64,000 nucleotides of DNA. Origin: Gordionus sp. m RMFG-2023 (Eukaryota > Nematomorpha > Gordioida > Chordodea > Parachordodidae). The stretch lies in assembly GCF_954871325.1 (NCBI RefSeq), contig NC_088779.1, positions 31,618,729 through 31,682,728 on the forward strand. The letters are read 5' to 3'. The translations under genes were made by a program, and so were the position numbers. A model generated the notes under the pieces. That model was given only the letters and a program-made list of their open reading frames with translations, had not been told where the DNA came from and searched no databases. Of the stretch, positions 46,735-58,599 are shown in pieces; positions within the stretch are counted from its first letter, which is position 1; every line of letters begins with the position of its first letter.

Positions 46735-49658
46735 ATGAGCTTACCAGACCTCAGCACAGCTTCTACCAAATCTAACTGCCCTTTATGTAATAAACTCGTT
46801 AAAGTAACCAAATTGGGGCTATTGCCATCTCATCGAAACCAGAAGATAAAATGTCCTCAATCTGGGCTTCACATCTTATCACCAGCTATCCCTCGAACCC
46901 TAAATGCCTTTTCTGCCCTTGCCCTCGCACAACCTATAGTTACCATTCCCACGTTGACTGATGTGCCTACTAGCCCAATAGTCCCCACCTCAACCGCCGA
47001 AAATGCTCTCACTTTCAATCCAACCGACTCCACAGATGTAGAAATATTTTTAGTCACACCAAAACCATTTGTGATTTCACGAATACCTAAGGGAGCAAGA
47101 CTTCAAGTTGCCAAACACCTCTCAAAGAACTTGACTTCCTTGATAAATAATTATTCTTCCATAAAACACTGGCTAAACCCCCTGTCATTTGCCTTTACTA
47201 CCTTGCAAGATCCTGATCCTGCCAGCAAAAAATCTCTGACACAGCAAATCAAGGATGCTACTATCTACCCCTTACCCATCAATCACTTTTCCACATCTTC
47301 TAAAGGTGATGACACTGATAAAAATAAAAATCACAAAAATGACCTACTTACCAAGGCCAAGCTTATATCTAAAAAGCTGGATAACCTGAATGTTAAATCC
47401 GCCATACGACTGGCAACATCTGACAATAAGTTAGCTCCCTACGATCAAACAACTTGTCAAGCTCTTCTCCTAAAACACCACCCACACGATCTTAAGGACG
47501 AAATACCGTCTTACCGCGAAGCTCCTCTAATTGCAACCACTTTTACCTCAAGCGAGGTTAGAAAGGCTATTCTCTCCTTCAAGCGCGATTCTTCACCGGG
47601 GGTTGATGAGTTTCGCCCAATATTCCTACAGGATCTAACCGCACCTTACATCACACAACAATGCGACGTTTTGGAAAAAATTACTCAACTCATCAACCGT
47701 ATGCTTGCTGGAGGCTTACCACCCGCCATTATTCCACTCCTTTATGGAGCTAAACTCATCGCCCTCCATAAACTTAATAAAGATATTCGCCCTATCGCTA
47801 TTGGAACCACTTGGCGCCGATTAACCTCAAAGCTAGTAGTGAGCAGAATATTGTTCACAGTATCTAATCACCTGTGCCCTAATCAATTAGGAGTCAACGT
47901 AAAAGGGGGATGCGAGGTATCCCTACACATGACCAGAATGTATCTACAAACAGACCCCAGTGACGATATCCTAATTAAGATAGATTTTTCAAACGCTTTT
48001 AACTCTCTAAAACGTACAGCGTTTCTTAATCCCATCCTTACTCTTTACCCAGAACACTCGCAGTTCATCTTCGATTGTTATGCTAGTCCATCGTATCTTC
48101 AATTTGGAGATAGATTGATTCCTTCTAGTAGTGGAATACAACAAGGTGACCCTCTAGGCTCCTTCTTATTCTGTCTGGGCATTAATAGCCTAATACAAAG
48201 CATAAATGACCAGTGTAAACTAAACCTTCATAACTGGTATATCGACGATGGTATACTAGGCGGCTCACCCAGCGAAGTTATGAAGGCGGTCGAAATAATA
48301 AAATCCAGCGAGAGCAGTTTGGGACTGCGAATCAATCAAGACAAGAGCGTATATTGTCCTCTTGGAATCATCGACCTTAACTATGATCCTATTTTCAATC
48401 ATACACCATTGAACTTCTTAACACATCTCGGATCTCCGGTGGGTAAAGACGAGTCCTTTGTCAAGTTCTTCGCCGACACTCTACTAGATATATCCCTTAT
48501 GCGCGGTACACTATCTCGCCTGCCAGCCCACCAAGCGTTCTTTCTATTAAAGAACTACCTCCTAATCCCAAAAATTCTATATACACTCCGATCGTCACGT
48601 ATCGTCCAATACGACGTCAACCTCGCTGCACACGAGCTAGAGATTAAACACCTCAAAGAGGATATACTCAATCTCAAATTCGGAGACCTATCTTGGCTAC
48701 AAGCTACCTTGCCAACCAAATCCGGCGGCATTGGCATACGATCGCCTTCCCTACTCTCTGTTAGTGCGTTTATATCCTCTCGCCTGTCCTGCGAGCCCAT
48801 CATACACGCACTCACAAAAAATCCTGACCCTTTACTTCCCCAGGCAATTGATCTATGGAAATCTCTTTCATTAGTCGATCCTCCCTCATCGACACTGCAG
48901 AAGGACTGGGATAAGCCTATAGTTGGCAACTCCGTTGCATACCTTAAATCGAGGAGCCAACCCGAGGACCATTCTCTACTCTTCTCCATTTCCGCAGACA
49001 GCGGGTATGAATTTCTCGAAGCTTTTCCATCGCGAAACCTTGACCAGCTCCTAAGCAATGATGAGCTACGTCACGCCATCGGTCTAAGACTTAATTGTGA
49101 TATGGTAATACCCATCACTGCATCCTTTGTCAAACGCCGGTCAACTCCAAAGGCCGTCACTCTTTACACTGCAAGCGCTGTAGAGGCAGATTCATTAGAC
49201 ATTCAAAATGCAATGATACTATTGCCAGGGCCCTAAAATCTGCCGGTATCCCATCAACCCTCGAACCTACTGGACTCTACAATTCTGATGGTAAGCGTCC
49301 CGATGGCTCTACCATGATCCCTTGGAAGAGAGGGGAATTTCTAACCTGGGATTTCTCATGCATCGATCCCCTTGCCCCTTCCAATATAAATAGAGATGCT
49401 CTAGTAGACGCCGAGACGAATAAACTCGCTAAGTATTCGCCATCGCTTCCGGCCAATTACACATTCCTAAAACTAATCGCCCCGACTCTAACATCGTTCG
49501 GCTTTCACGCCCTTGCCTTCTTTAAAGAGCTGGGGAAACGGATCTCTATTAGAACCGAAGATCCCAACGAGGGTTACTACCTACGCCAAAGATTAGCCCT
49601 CAATATAATAAAATCCAATTACCTCAGCTTCATATTCTCAATGACTGATACCCCCTAA
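46735..49658 (+). CDS. LINE polyprotein: zinc finger, reverse transcriptase, restriction-like endonuclease
   Basis: About 974 codons in one near-intact reading frame, best-preserved gene in the window. Residues 15-40 form CX2C-X14-H-X6-C (CPLC...H...C). Reverse transcriptase: LQDL at motif 1, catalytic Asp417 in IKIDFSNAFNSL, GIQQGDPLG near 470, and the YIDD box at 502-505. The C-terminal part has a second zinc finger (CILCQTPVNSKGRHSLHC, about 49118-49171) and the endonuclease signature KRPDG...GEFLTWDFSCID, which nicks target DNA for primed reverse transcription. A one-base loss near 49110-49125 moves the last 180 codons to another frame. No apurinic endonuclease is present, so this belongs to the restriction-like-endonuclease side of non-LTR elements. 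Codon use is noticeably GC-richer than the surroundings, which suggests recent arrival. Confidence 0.93.
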
Positions 49659-49820
49659 TCACAGAATTGGCGATGAGAAAAGCAATTAAGAACAAGAGAG
49701 GGATATTCAGATGGAAGTCAACAAAAGAACCAAACCCTAATCACAGAATCGGCGATGAGAAAAACATTTAAATATTTGAAAAATAATAAAATATTGTAAT
49801 AAAATAAGAGAATAATTAAC

Positions 49821-50220
49821 CGAGACGAATAAACTCGCTAAGTATTCGCCATCGCTTCCGGCCAATTACACATTCCTACCACTAATCGCCACGACTCTAA
49901 CGTCGTTCGGCTCTCATGCCCTGGCCTTCTTTAAAGAGCTGGGGAAACGGATCTCTACTAGGACCGAAGATCCCAACGAGGGTTACTACCTACGCCAAAG
50001 ATTAGGCCTCAATATAATAAAATCCAATTACCTCAGCTTCATATTCTCAATGACTGCTACCCCCTATTCACAGAATCGGCGATGAGAAGAGCAATTAAGA
50101 ACAAGAGAGGGATATTCAGATGGAAGTCAACAAAAGAACCAAACCCTAATCACAGAATCGGCGATGAGAAAAGCAATTAAAAGAGGAATATTCAGATGGA
50201 AGAAGAAAAACTGAAGGGCA
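49821..50220 (+). mobile_element. 5'-truncated second copy of the same LINE
   Basis: From CGAGACGAATAAACTCGCTA onward it repeats 49412-49735 almost base for base, including ELGKRIS-coding DNA and the GGCGATGAGAAAA 3' UTR units. It starts abruptly in the coding region, the typical product of incomplete target-primed reverse transcription, and lies directly behind the first copy. A few differences show it is not an exact duplicate. The alternative is a tandem duplication of the 3' end. Confidence 0.88.
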
Positions 50221-50410
50221 AACTACAAAAGCAATAATTATTTCAAAAATAATTTTATAAATAAAATTACTATATTTTTGATTTTTTTGATATTAATATC
50301 TTGTATTTAACTTACATTTTAACATAGTATTTATATTTAAAGCATTAACATTATTTTTTCGCAAAATAAAACAATTACTTTAACAAAAAAAAAAAAATTA
50401 ATATCTTGTT
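50221..50410. other. AT-rich spacer
   Basis: Only A/T tracts; separates the LINE tail from the palindrome. Confidence 0.4.
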
Positions 50411-52378
50411 GACATGAATAAAATGATAAAAATAAATATTTTTAAATGAGTTTTAATATTTAGTTAATATTTTTTTCTTTTTAAAAAAGAATTTTTCTTC
50501 TGAGCTTTATAGAATGTATCAAGATTAAGGTGTAACTGTAACCAGTACAAAGTAGGGTTATATCAATATCAACAATTGATGTTGATATTGATATTTTGAC
50601 CAAAAAAATATTGGATCAGTTTATATTATGATATATCAATGCAATATAAGGCATTATTCTTAAGATTTATGCCTACCCCCTCCACCCTCTAGATAGGGAA
50701 CAAACAGAGGTATATTGCCTAAAGATTTGGTGGGGGAAAGGACTAAAATTTTTATCTATTATCAAAAAAGGATATATATATAAAATTATTACAAATGTGA
50801 ATAAATTCTTTATATATTTTAAAAACAATGTAACTTAATACCACCAATATCTTTACAAATTAAGAAAATATATAAATGGATTAATAAATTTTTCCATAAT
50901 CCTTCATATCTTCCTTTTCTTTGGATTGTATTTTTTTGAAAAAGATTTCATCCCATTATTTTATATATGGATTCTTAATTCCACTCTGATATTGAAGATT
51001 CATTAATACTCATGAACATTAAAGTTGACATATTAAAAACTTCATAAAAATCAAATTAGGGATATTTTTTTTAAAAAAAAATTTTGTTGGAATGCCATGG
51101 TTTCAATGAATTTAAAATTTAGATTGTTAGATTCCAAATAATTTATTGTATGATAATTTGTTGGGTAATGATTAAATAGGTTAACATAAGGCAATTTACT
51201 AAAGAATATTGTATAATTATTATTATCCTAATCTGCCTAACCATTTAAACTAACCTTAATCGCATCAGAAAAACAATTGGTCCCCGAGGGGATGGAACCA
51301 GGGTTGTGTGGCACCAGTCATTGTATTAATTTTTTGTTTAATGTTTTTCCCCTCCCAAACGATCTGTTTAAAAAATGCTATTCCAATGTGCCTAAATATC
51401 AATCGATGGTTAAAAAAAATGTTGCCCAGATGCTAATATTTTCCATATAATCTTCCATTTTTTTTAAATTATAAAAATCATGTATTGTGGCATAATGGAA
51501 GTATTCAGAATCCAACCTCGTAACCAGGTGGGGGGGGGGGAGAATCCTACCTAATAGCCCCCCCCCCCTTCTTTTAGCAAAATTCTGGATGGGCGTGTGC
51601 CAATCGATTTGTTAAATTTCAAATTTTGAGGTGAACTAAATAATCTTAATAAAACCAAATAGATTATTTTAAATTCAATTTGATAATTTATATATGTCAG
51701 ATAGGGGGGTCCATGGCGATTCAGAATATTTATGAATATTTGACAATTTTGCCTTAAATCTTATTTCAGGTCATGTGAGTATTATTATTTTCAAATTCCA
51801 GAAGTGCTTAGTAACAGATTTTAAATTAAAAATTTACGTACCTGCATGGATTCCCTTAACCCAATACGAGTTATGAAATCATTCACATATTTATTATAAA
51901 AATTATTATTAAAGATTATATTATTTCGTGAATACTTTTTTACTTTGAGATTTTTTTTAATATAAATAAATGTAACGAAAAAGGAACTTAATATTTTAGT
52001 TTTATATTTAAGAAAGAAAGAAATAAAGAAATAAGGAAAGAAAAGAAAGGAAGAAAGAAAGAAGGAAGGAAAGAAAGAAACACATATAAAAAATTATTAT
52101 AAGTTAATTACTCGCATTTTGACCTCTAACAAAGAAAATTTATTTATAATCAATATTGCATTTGTTATGTACATGAATAGAAAAATTATATTTAATTTAA
52201 ACTTAGAGCCAAAATGGCCATCATCTTGTGACGATGCTTAAATCAGAATTAATTTAGTTAATTTTAGTCAGTAAGACTTTGTCATTGTTTTAATGATACA
52301 TTTCATTGACGCATAATATATAAACTTTAGCCATTTTACAAATTAGCTTATAACAATCTAGCTTATAGGCTCAGCTAA

Positions 52379-52564
52379 TAGTGCTGTAAAACGGCCTGAT
52401 TTGAATCGATTTCTAAAAAACGGCCCGATTAAGAATTTATAATATTATGTAAGCCTGGAGATGCTCATAGAAGGCAAAAAGGATTGGACCATCTATTTGC
52501 AAAATCTCTAAGCCTACATAATATTATTTAGGCTAAAATCTTAATAGGGCGGTGTACAACTCTA
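52379..52564. mobile_element. hAT-like MITE in the left palindrome arm
   Basis: Starts TAGTGCTGTAAAACGG and ends with the inverse form CAACTCTA. The inside carries AAGCCTGGAGATG and ATCTCTAAGCCTAC, as in related copies. Its 8-bp flanks (TCAGCTAA and TTAGCTAG) are similar but not identical. The mirror copy is at 55050-55235. Confidence 0.75.
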
Positions 52565-53589
52565 TTAGCTAGTTAACATAGCATATATTTCCAAATTTGT
52601 AAATATAAACCTTTTTATTTTTTTTTAAAGAATCTTGTTTTCCCCCTATTTCTGCCTACATTTTTATATTCTTTCAACTTATTTTAGATTTTTATCTTTC
52701 AAAGCTTAATTTTTTTCTCTCATTTTCGTTACTTTTAAATCCCTCCCTTCCCCATTTTAAAGCATTCTCTTCCGCTTACCTTTATATTTTCCATCTATTT
52801 TCTAAAATTTGGCATTTTTACATTTTGGCTGTATATTCATTCAATTATGTATAATGTGTGGTTGATAAAATTTAAAATTTAGCACAATATTCCTAATAAA
52901 ATATTTCTACTAAACTCTAATAATAGTTGATCAGATTTGTTATATTTAAAAAAATTAAAATTATATCGTAGCATGACTTAAGAGTATCATATTACATTAG
53001 CGATGAGATTTTAGTGAATCATGTAAAAAATATTACGATATAGTTTACGTAGCTCATGCAATATCTGACTTACATAGTTTTTCTATATAATTTATATTAA
53101 AATAAAATTTCGAAACAACAAAATGTATCGAAATATTTATACATTCCAAAATAATGCTGATCATCAAACTAGCTTATCTTCAACCAAAGCGATAGTCTAA
53201 ATTGATCAATTCTTCCAAATTACTCTCGAAAACAATGCTAATAAATCACGCTATGCTAGTATACCTTAACGCTCAAGCTTATTAAAATTTGGCGCCTTTT
53301 TTGTGATTCGCTGATAATGTTACCCTTTTCCACGAAAGATTTTGCGTCATTTCAAGTATATTAACCACTATTCTTAATTAATAATGGCCCAATCACGTTA
53401 GTTGTTAATTGTTCATTTTTATTTAAATATATTTTCTTAACGTCCATTTAATGAGCTAGATTATTATAAACAATTTCTTTGTCACTCAAAAACATGATGG
53501 CTTTGCTTATTTCCTTGTGTCAAATGATTTATTGAATTGTATGAAACTTTAAAATAATACTTTCTTTCATTTAACAATTTTTTCTTCTT

Positions 53590-54030
53590 TTTTTCCTATC
53601 ATAGGTTAAGCTTATATAATATGTTAACAAAATGTAATAGCATATAATTAATCTTTTCTAAGATAAAATTAATAAAGGGGAAAACTATAAAAATAGAGTT
53701 TACGGAAACGGATAAGGGATAAAAAAAAAAGAAAGCTAGGAATAAGTAGGGGAGAGAGTAGGCATAGACATGGAAGGTTATTCGATGGAAGACATAAAAC
53801 TTAGATAGTTAGAGCGAATTATGGCGGTAAGAAAGTCTTTGTCGGTAAGAAGAGGAATTCCTTTGATCGGTTTTTTTCACGAATCCATTTGCCCAATTCT
53901 TTAAAAAAACCTTTGAGTTTTGCTACCTAAGGTGGTAAGAATGGAGCAGGCGATGGGTATAAATAAGAAAGAAGGGTCTATGGAACTGTACTTGACAATA
54001 TTTCGGGATTCTGCGAGGGCGAGAGCGTCG
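53590..54030 (-). mobile_element. LINE 3' fragment at the palindrome centre
   Basis: Minus strand: DALALAESRN (against DALVDAETNK), KYSSIDPSFLFIPIA, a SILTT.GSK block, and an AIIRSNYLSF.SSIE block matching NIIKSNYLSFIFSMTD, then a 3' UTR shared with 14745-14830. It fills almost the whole 462-bp centre and is the only part of the 6.8 kb structure with coding ancestry. Confidence 0.85.
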
Positions 54031-55049
54031 TAATTGGTGGATTGTTAAATGAAAGAAAGTATTATTTTAATGCTTCATACAATTCAATAAATCATTCGAC
54101 ACAAGGAAATAAGCAAAGCCATCATGTTTTTGAGTGACAAAGAAATTGTTTATAATAATCTAGCTCATTAAATGGACGTTAAGAAAATATATTTAAATAA
54201 AAACAATTAACAACTAACGTGATTGGGCCAATATTAATTAAGAATAGTGGTTAATATACTTGAAATGACGCAAAATCTTTCGTGGAAAAGGGTAACATTA
54301 TCAGCGAATCACAAAAAAGGCGCCAAATTTTAATAAGCTTGAGCGTTAAGGTATACTAGCATAGCGTGATTTATTAGCATTGTTTTCGAGAGTAATTTGG
54401 AAGAATTGATCAATTTAGACTATCGCTTTGGTTGAAGATAAGCTAGTTTGATGATCAGCATTATTTTGGAATGTATAAATATTTCGATACATTTTGTTGT
54501 TTCGAAATTTTATTTTAATATAAATTATATAGAAAAACTATGTAAGTCAGATATTGCATGAGCTACGTAAACTATATCGTAATATTTTTTACATGATTCA
54601 CTAAAATCTCATCGCTAATGTAATATGATACTCTTAAGTCATGCTACGATATAATTTTAATTTTTTTAAATATAACAAATCTGATCAACTATTATTAGAG
54701 TTTAGTAGAAATATTTTATTAGGAATATTGTGCTAAATTTTAAATTTTATCAACCACACATTATACATAATTGAATGAATATACAGCCAAAATGTAAAAA
54801 TGCCAAATTTTAGAAAATAGATGGAAAATATAAAGGTAAGCGGAAGAGAATGCTTTAAAATGGGGAAGGGAGGGATTTGAAAGTAACAAAAATGAGAGAA
54901 AAAAATTAAGCTTTGAAAGATAAAAATCTAAAATAAGTTGAAAGAATATAAAAATGTAGGCAGAAATAGGGGGAAAACAAGATTCTTTAAAAAAAATAAA
55001 AAGGTTTATATTTACAAATTTGGAAATATATGCTATGTTAACTAGCTAA

Positions 55050-55235
55050 TAGAGTTGTACACGGCCCTATTAAGATTTTAGCCTAAATAATATTATGTAG
55101 GCTTAGAGATTTTGCAAATAGATGGTCCAATCCTTTTTGCCTTCTATGAGCATCTCCAGGCTTACATAATATTATAAATTCTTAATCGGGCCGTTTTTTA
55201 GAAATCGATTCAAATCAGGCCGTTATACAGCACTA
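55050..55235. mobile_element. hAT-like MITE in the right palindrome arm
   Basis: Mirror of 52379-52564. Flanked by CTAGCTAA (55042-55049) and CTAGCTGA (55236-55243), a 7-of-8 match to an 8-bp target duplication, better kept than in the left arm. Confidence 0.8.
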
Positions 55236-57202
55236 CTAGCTGAGCCTATAAGCTAGATTGTTATAAGCTAATTTGTAAAATGGCTAAAGTTTATATATTA
55301 TTCGTCAATGAAATGTATCATTAAAACAATGACAAAGTCTTACTGACTAAAATTATACTAAATTAATTCTGATTTAAGCATCGTCACAAGATGATGGCCA
55401 TTTTGGCTCTAAGTTTAAATTAAATATAATTTTTCTATTCATGTACATAACAAATGCAATATTGATTATAAATAAATTTTCTTTGTTAGAGGTCAAAATG
55501 CGAGTAATTAACTTATAATAATTTTTATATGTGTTTCTTTCTTTCCTTCCTTCTTTCTTTCTTCCTTTCTTTTCTTTCCTTATTTCTTTATTTCTTTCTT
55601 TCTTAAATATAAAACTAAAATATTAAGTTCCTTTTTCGTTACATTTATTTATATTAAAAAAAATCTCAAAGTAAAAAAGTATTCACGAAATAATATAATC
55701 TTTAATAATAATTTTTATAATAAATATGTGAATGATTTCATAACTCGTATTGGGTTAAGGGAATCCATGCAGGTACGTAAATTTTCAATTTAAAAGTTGT
55801 TACTAAGCACTTCTGGAATTTGAAAATAATAATACTCACATGACCTGAAATAAGATTTAAGGCAAAATTGTCAAATATTCATAAATATTCTGAATCGCCA
55901 TGGATCCCCCTATCTGACATATATAAATTATCAAATTGAATTTAAAATAATCTATTTGGTTTTATTAAGATTATTTAGTTCACCTCAAAATTTGAAATTT
56001 AACAAATCGATTGGCACACGCCCATCCAGAATTTTGCTAAAAGAAGGGGGGGGGGCTATTAGGTAGGATTTCCCCCCCCCCACCTGGTTACGAGGTTGGA
56101 TTCTGAATACTTCCATTATGCCACAATACATGATTTTTATAATTTAAAAAAAATGGAAGATTATATGGAAAATATTAGCATCTGGGCAACATTTTTTTTA
56201 ACCATCGATTGATATTTAGGCACATTGAATTAGAATTTTTTAAATAGATCGTTTGGGAGGGGAAAAACATTAAACAAAAAATTAATACAATGACTGGTGC
56301 CACACAACCCTGGTTCCATCCCCTCGGGGACCAATTGTTTTTCTGATGCGATTAAGGTTAGTTTAAATGGTTAGCCATAGGATAATAATAATTATACAAT
56401 ATTCTTTAGTAAATTGCCTTATGTTAACCGAGACCTTATTTAATCATTACCCAACAAATTATCATACAATAAATTATTTGGAATCTAACAATCTAAATTT
56501 TTAGAAACCATGGCATTCCAACAAAATTTTTTTTAAAAAAAAATATCCCTAATTTGTTTTTATGAAGTTTTTAATATGTCAACTTTAATGTTCATGAGTT
56601 TGAGTATTAATGAATCTTCAATATCAGAGTGGAATTAAGAATCCATATATAAAATAATAGGATGAAATCTTTTTCAAAAAAATACAATCCAAAGAAAAGG
56701 AAGATATGAAGGATTATGGAAAAATTTATTAATCCATTTATATATTTTCTTAATTTGTAAAGATATTGGTGGTATTAAGTTACATTGTTTTTAAAATATA
56801 TAAAGAATTTATTCACATTTGTAATAATTTTATATATATATCCTTTTTTGATAATAGATAAAAATTTTAGTCATTTCCCCCACCAAATCTTTAGGCAATA
56901 TACCTCTGTTTGTTCCCTATCTAGAGGGTGGAGGGGGTAGGCATAAATCTTAAGAATAATGACTTATATTGCATTGATATATCACAATATAAACTGATCC
57001 AATATTTTTTTGGTCAAAATATCAATATCAACATCAATTGTTGATATTGATATAACCCTACTTTGTACTGGTTACAGTTACACCTTAATCTTGATACATT
57101 CTATAAAGCTCAGAAGAAAAATTCTTTTTTAAAAAGAAAAAAATATTAACTAAATATTAAAACTCATTTAAAAATATTTATTTTTATCATTTTATTTATG
57201 TC

Positions 57203-57469
57203 ATAATTTCTTTTTAAAATTTTATTTTTATCATTTTATTCATGTCATAATTTCAATTTAAAATCTTAGATTTTTATCATTTATTTTAAAAATAGATAAA
57301 ATAGACAAAATTCAAAGAAAAAATAAACATAGTAATCAATATATTTATTATAATATTATATTTTGTGTAGTTTCAATGATTTAAAATGTAAATGGTGTTT
57401 GAGATCAGGTTTAATAAAAATTTCATCTTAAAATTATGGAAACACATATTTCTTAAAAATATAATATTA
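57203..57469. other. AT-rich stretch between palindrome and pseudogene
   Basis: Begins with a second copy of the outer-tip motif (TTATTTTTATCATTTTATTC, about 57221-57245). No gene. Confidence 0.5.
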
Positions 57470-58599
57470 TTATTTTTCAAATTCTAAGTATAAATACTTG
57501 GTTATATAAATATGCAAATTAATAAAAGGTGTGTCCAATTCTTTAATTGGTATCAATATGGTATCATTGCATTGACATAGTATTACACTTTGTGTATCTG
57601 TGGTTTGCCTAAATTTTCTTGGAGTAGACGTAAACAAGATTTCTTCATCTTTTAATAAATCAATATAATCCTCTAAAATATCAAAACTTTTGTCAATGAA
57701 GTGTCATCGAGAAGCCTTTTTTTACAATGTGTTATATCAATATCATTATCTGCAGATACCCATGGGAATTCAATATTTTTTTGAAGAATCTTTTTGGTAA
57801 AATTCTGAATCAAAGTAGTTATAGAAAAACTTTTGACATCTGTTAGATTAATTTTACAGACTTCTTCTTGGACATAACCTTTACTTGTAGAAGGTCCAAT
57901 ATCTGCCTTTAATTGTATGGCAATAGCATTTGATATTAGAGATTTGCAAGTCAAAATCAAAAGAATAATATCGCGAAAATGTTGTTCCAAGGAATTGACT
58001 ATGTCATAAAGCTCATAATCAAAATCGTTTTGCTCTTTCAATCTATCATTGCTGATATGACCTATATCAAATGTGAATGTGTCTAATAGGAGTCTTGAAT
58101 TATCATAAGCACGGTAACCATAAATATTTATGTTTATGGTATTAAGAGCATTCTCTTTTATAATTAATTTGATCCCATCTACTAAATTGGTGATATAATT
58201 TTGTACTGCTAACTAGTGTTGTTAAACGGCTCGTTTTGAGTCGATTTTTAAAAACGGCTAACTCAATATTTCATCCAGAATAGTATTACGCAAGCCGGAA
58301 TATTTTGTTTGCAGAAGGAACAAAGGTTTGGACATCTATTAGCGAAATCTCAAGGCTTAGGCAGTATTTTTCTGGCTAAAATATTGAGTTAGCCGTTTTT
58401 AAAAATCGGCTCAAAACGAGCCGTTTAACAACACTACTGCTAACCCAAATTTGTATAGAGGAATATTATAATTTTTGACTTTCGTGAATGCAACCTTGGA
58501 ATATAATTGCTCAACATATTAAATTTGGTGGAACACTGTTTCTAAGAAGTCCCCTAATATATCTGACCAACAAACATCAGGACTCTTTGGTAAAAACAT
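57470..58599 (-). pseudogene. MAD2L2: MAD2L2/REV7 (HORMA-domain) pseudogene split by a MITE
   Basis: Minus strand, starting MFLPKSPDV. Blocks match REV7, the HORMA adaptor of DNA polymerase zeta, in order: SDILGDFLETVFHQI then YVEQLYS (human [23 protein letters not shown]), FTKVKNYNIPLYK, INIYGYRAYDNSRLLLDTFT, IVNSLEQHFRDIIL, FPWVSADNDIDI (human FPWILADEQDVHM) and a C-terminal LIPIKELDTPFINLHIYI (human LIPLKTMTSDILKMQLYV). One in-frame stop (58519-58521), a frame slip near 57690 and the MITE at 58214-58436 in the middle of the coding sequence show it is dead. No introns are visible, which fits a retrocopy. It is about 300 codons without the MITE, longer than human (211) because of extra loops. 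Confidence 0.9.
58214..58436. mobile_element. hAT-like MITE with perfect 8-bp target duplication
   Basis: 223 bp. Starts TAGTGTTGTTAAACGGCTCG and ends with its inverse (CGAGCCGTTTAACAACACTA). Further inverted pairs lie inside (ACGGCTAACTCAATAT with ATATTGAGTTAGCCGT). Flanked by CTGCTAAC at 58206-58213 and 58437-58444. The 8-bp duplication and the TAGNG tip are hAT superfamily features. It is non-autonomous. It inserted in the REV7 pseudogene and is the best-preserved copy of this family in the window. Confidence 0.93.

Larger units (their letters stand above)
46376..49815 (+). mobile_element. Non-LTR retrotransposon, probably close to full length
   Basis: Consists of the repeated leader, the open frame and a 3' UTR. 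The 3' UTR includes at least two copies of CAGAATCGGCGATGAGAAAA with a spacer GGGATATTCAGATGGAAGTC. A second copy of the last part follows from 49821. Family-level relatives in the window: 14745, 17645, 23110, 27150, 33449, 40840, 49821 and 53590. Confidence 0.8.
50411..57202. repeat. 6.8 kb near-perfect palindrome (3.16 kb arms, 0.46 kb centre)
   Basis: Left arm 50411-53578 and right arm 54041-57202 are inverse copies over about 3.16 kb. The outer tip is GACATGAATAAAATGATAAA and the inner tip CTTTCTTTCATTTAACAAT. I see differences only every hundred bases or so (for example AAGGCATTATTC versus AAGTCATTATTC). Each arm holds a hAT-like MITE, a GAAAGAAAGG purine tract, G- and C-runs, and no gene. 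The arms differ, so it is not simply one molecule read twice, but an assembly fold-back cannot be fully excluded. It may be a giant-TIR element or an inverted duplication around a LINE fragment. Confidence 0.93.

Noticed and set aside
48555-49058. 167-codon minus-strand open frame
   Set aside because: Antisense shadow of the LINE polyprotein; no domain and composition follows the sense codons.
50411-57202. Palindrome as a Polinton/Maverick-type element
   Set aside because: No polymerase, integrase, capsid or protease in the arms or centre; only a LINE tail.
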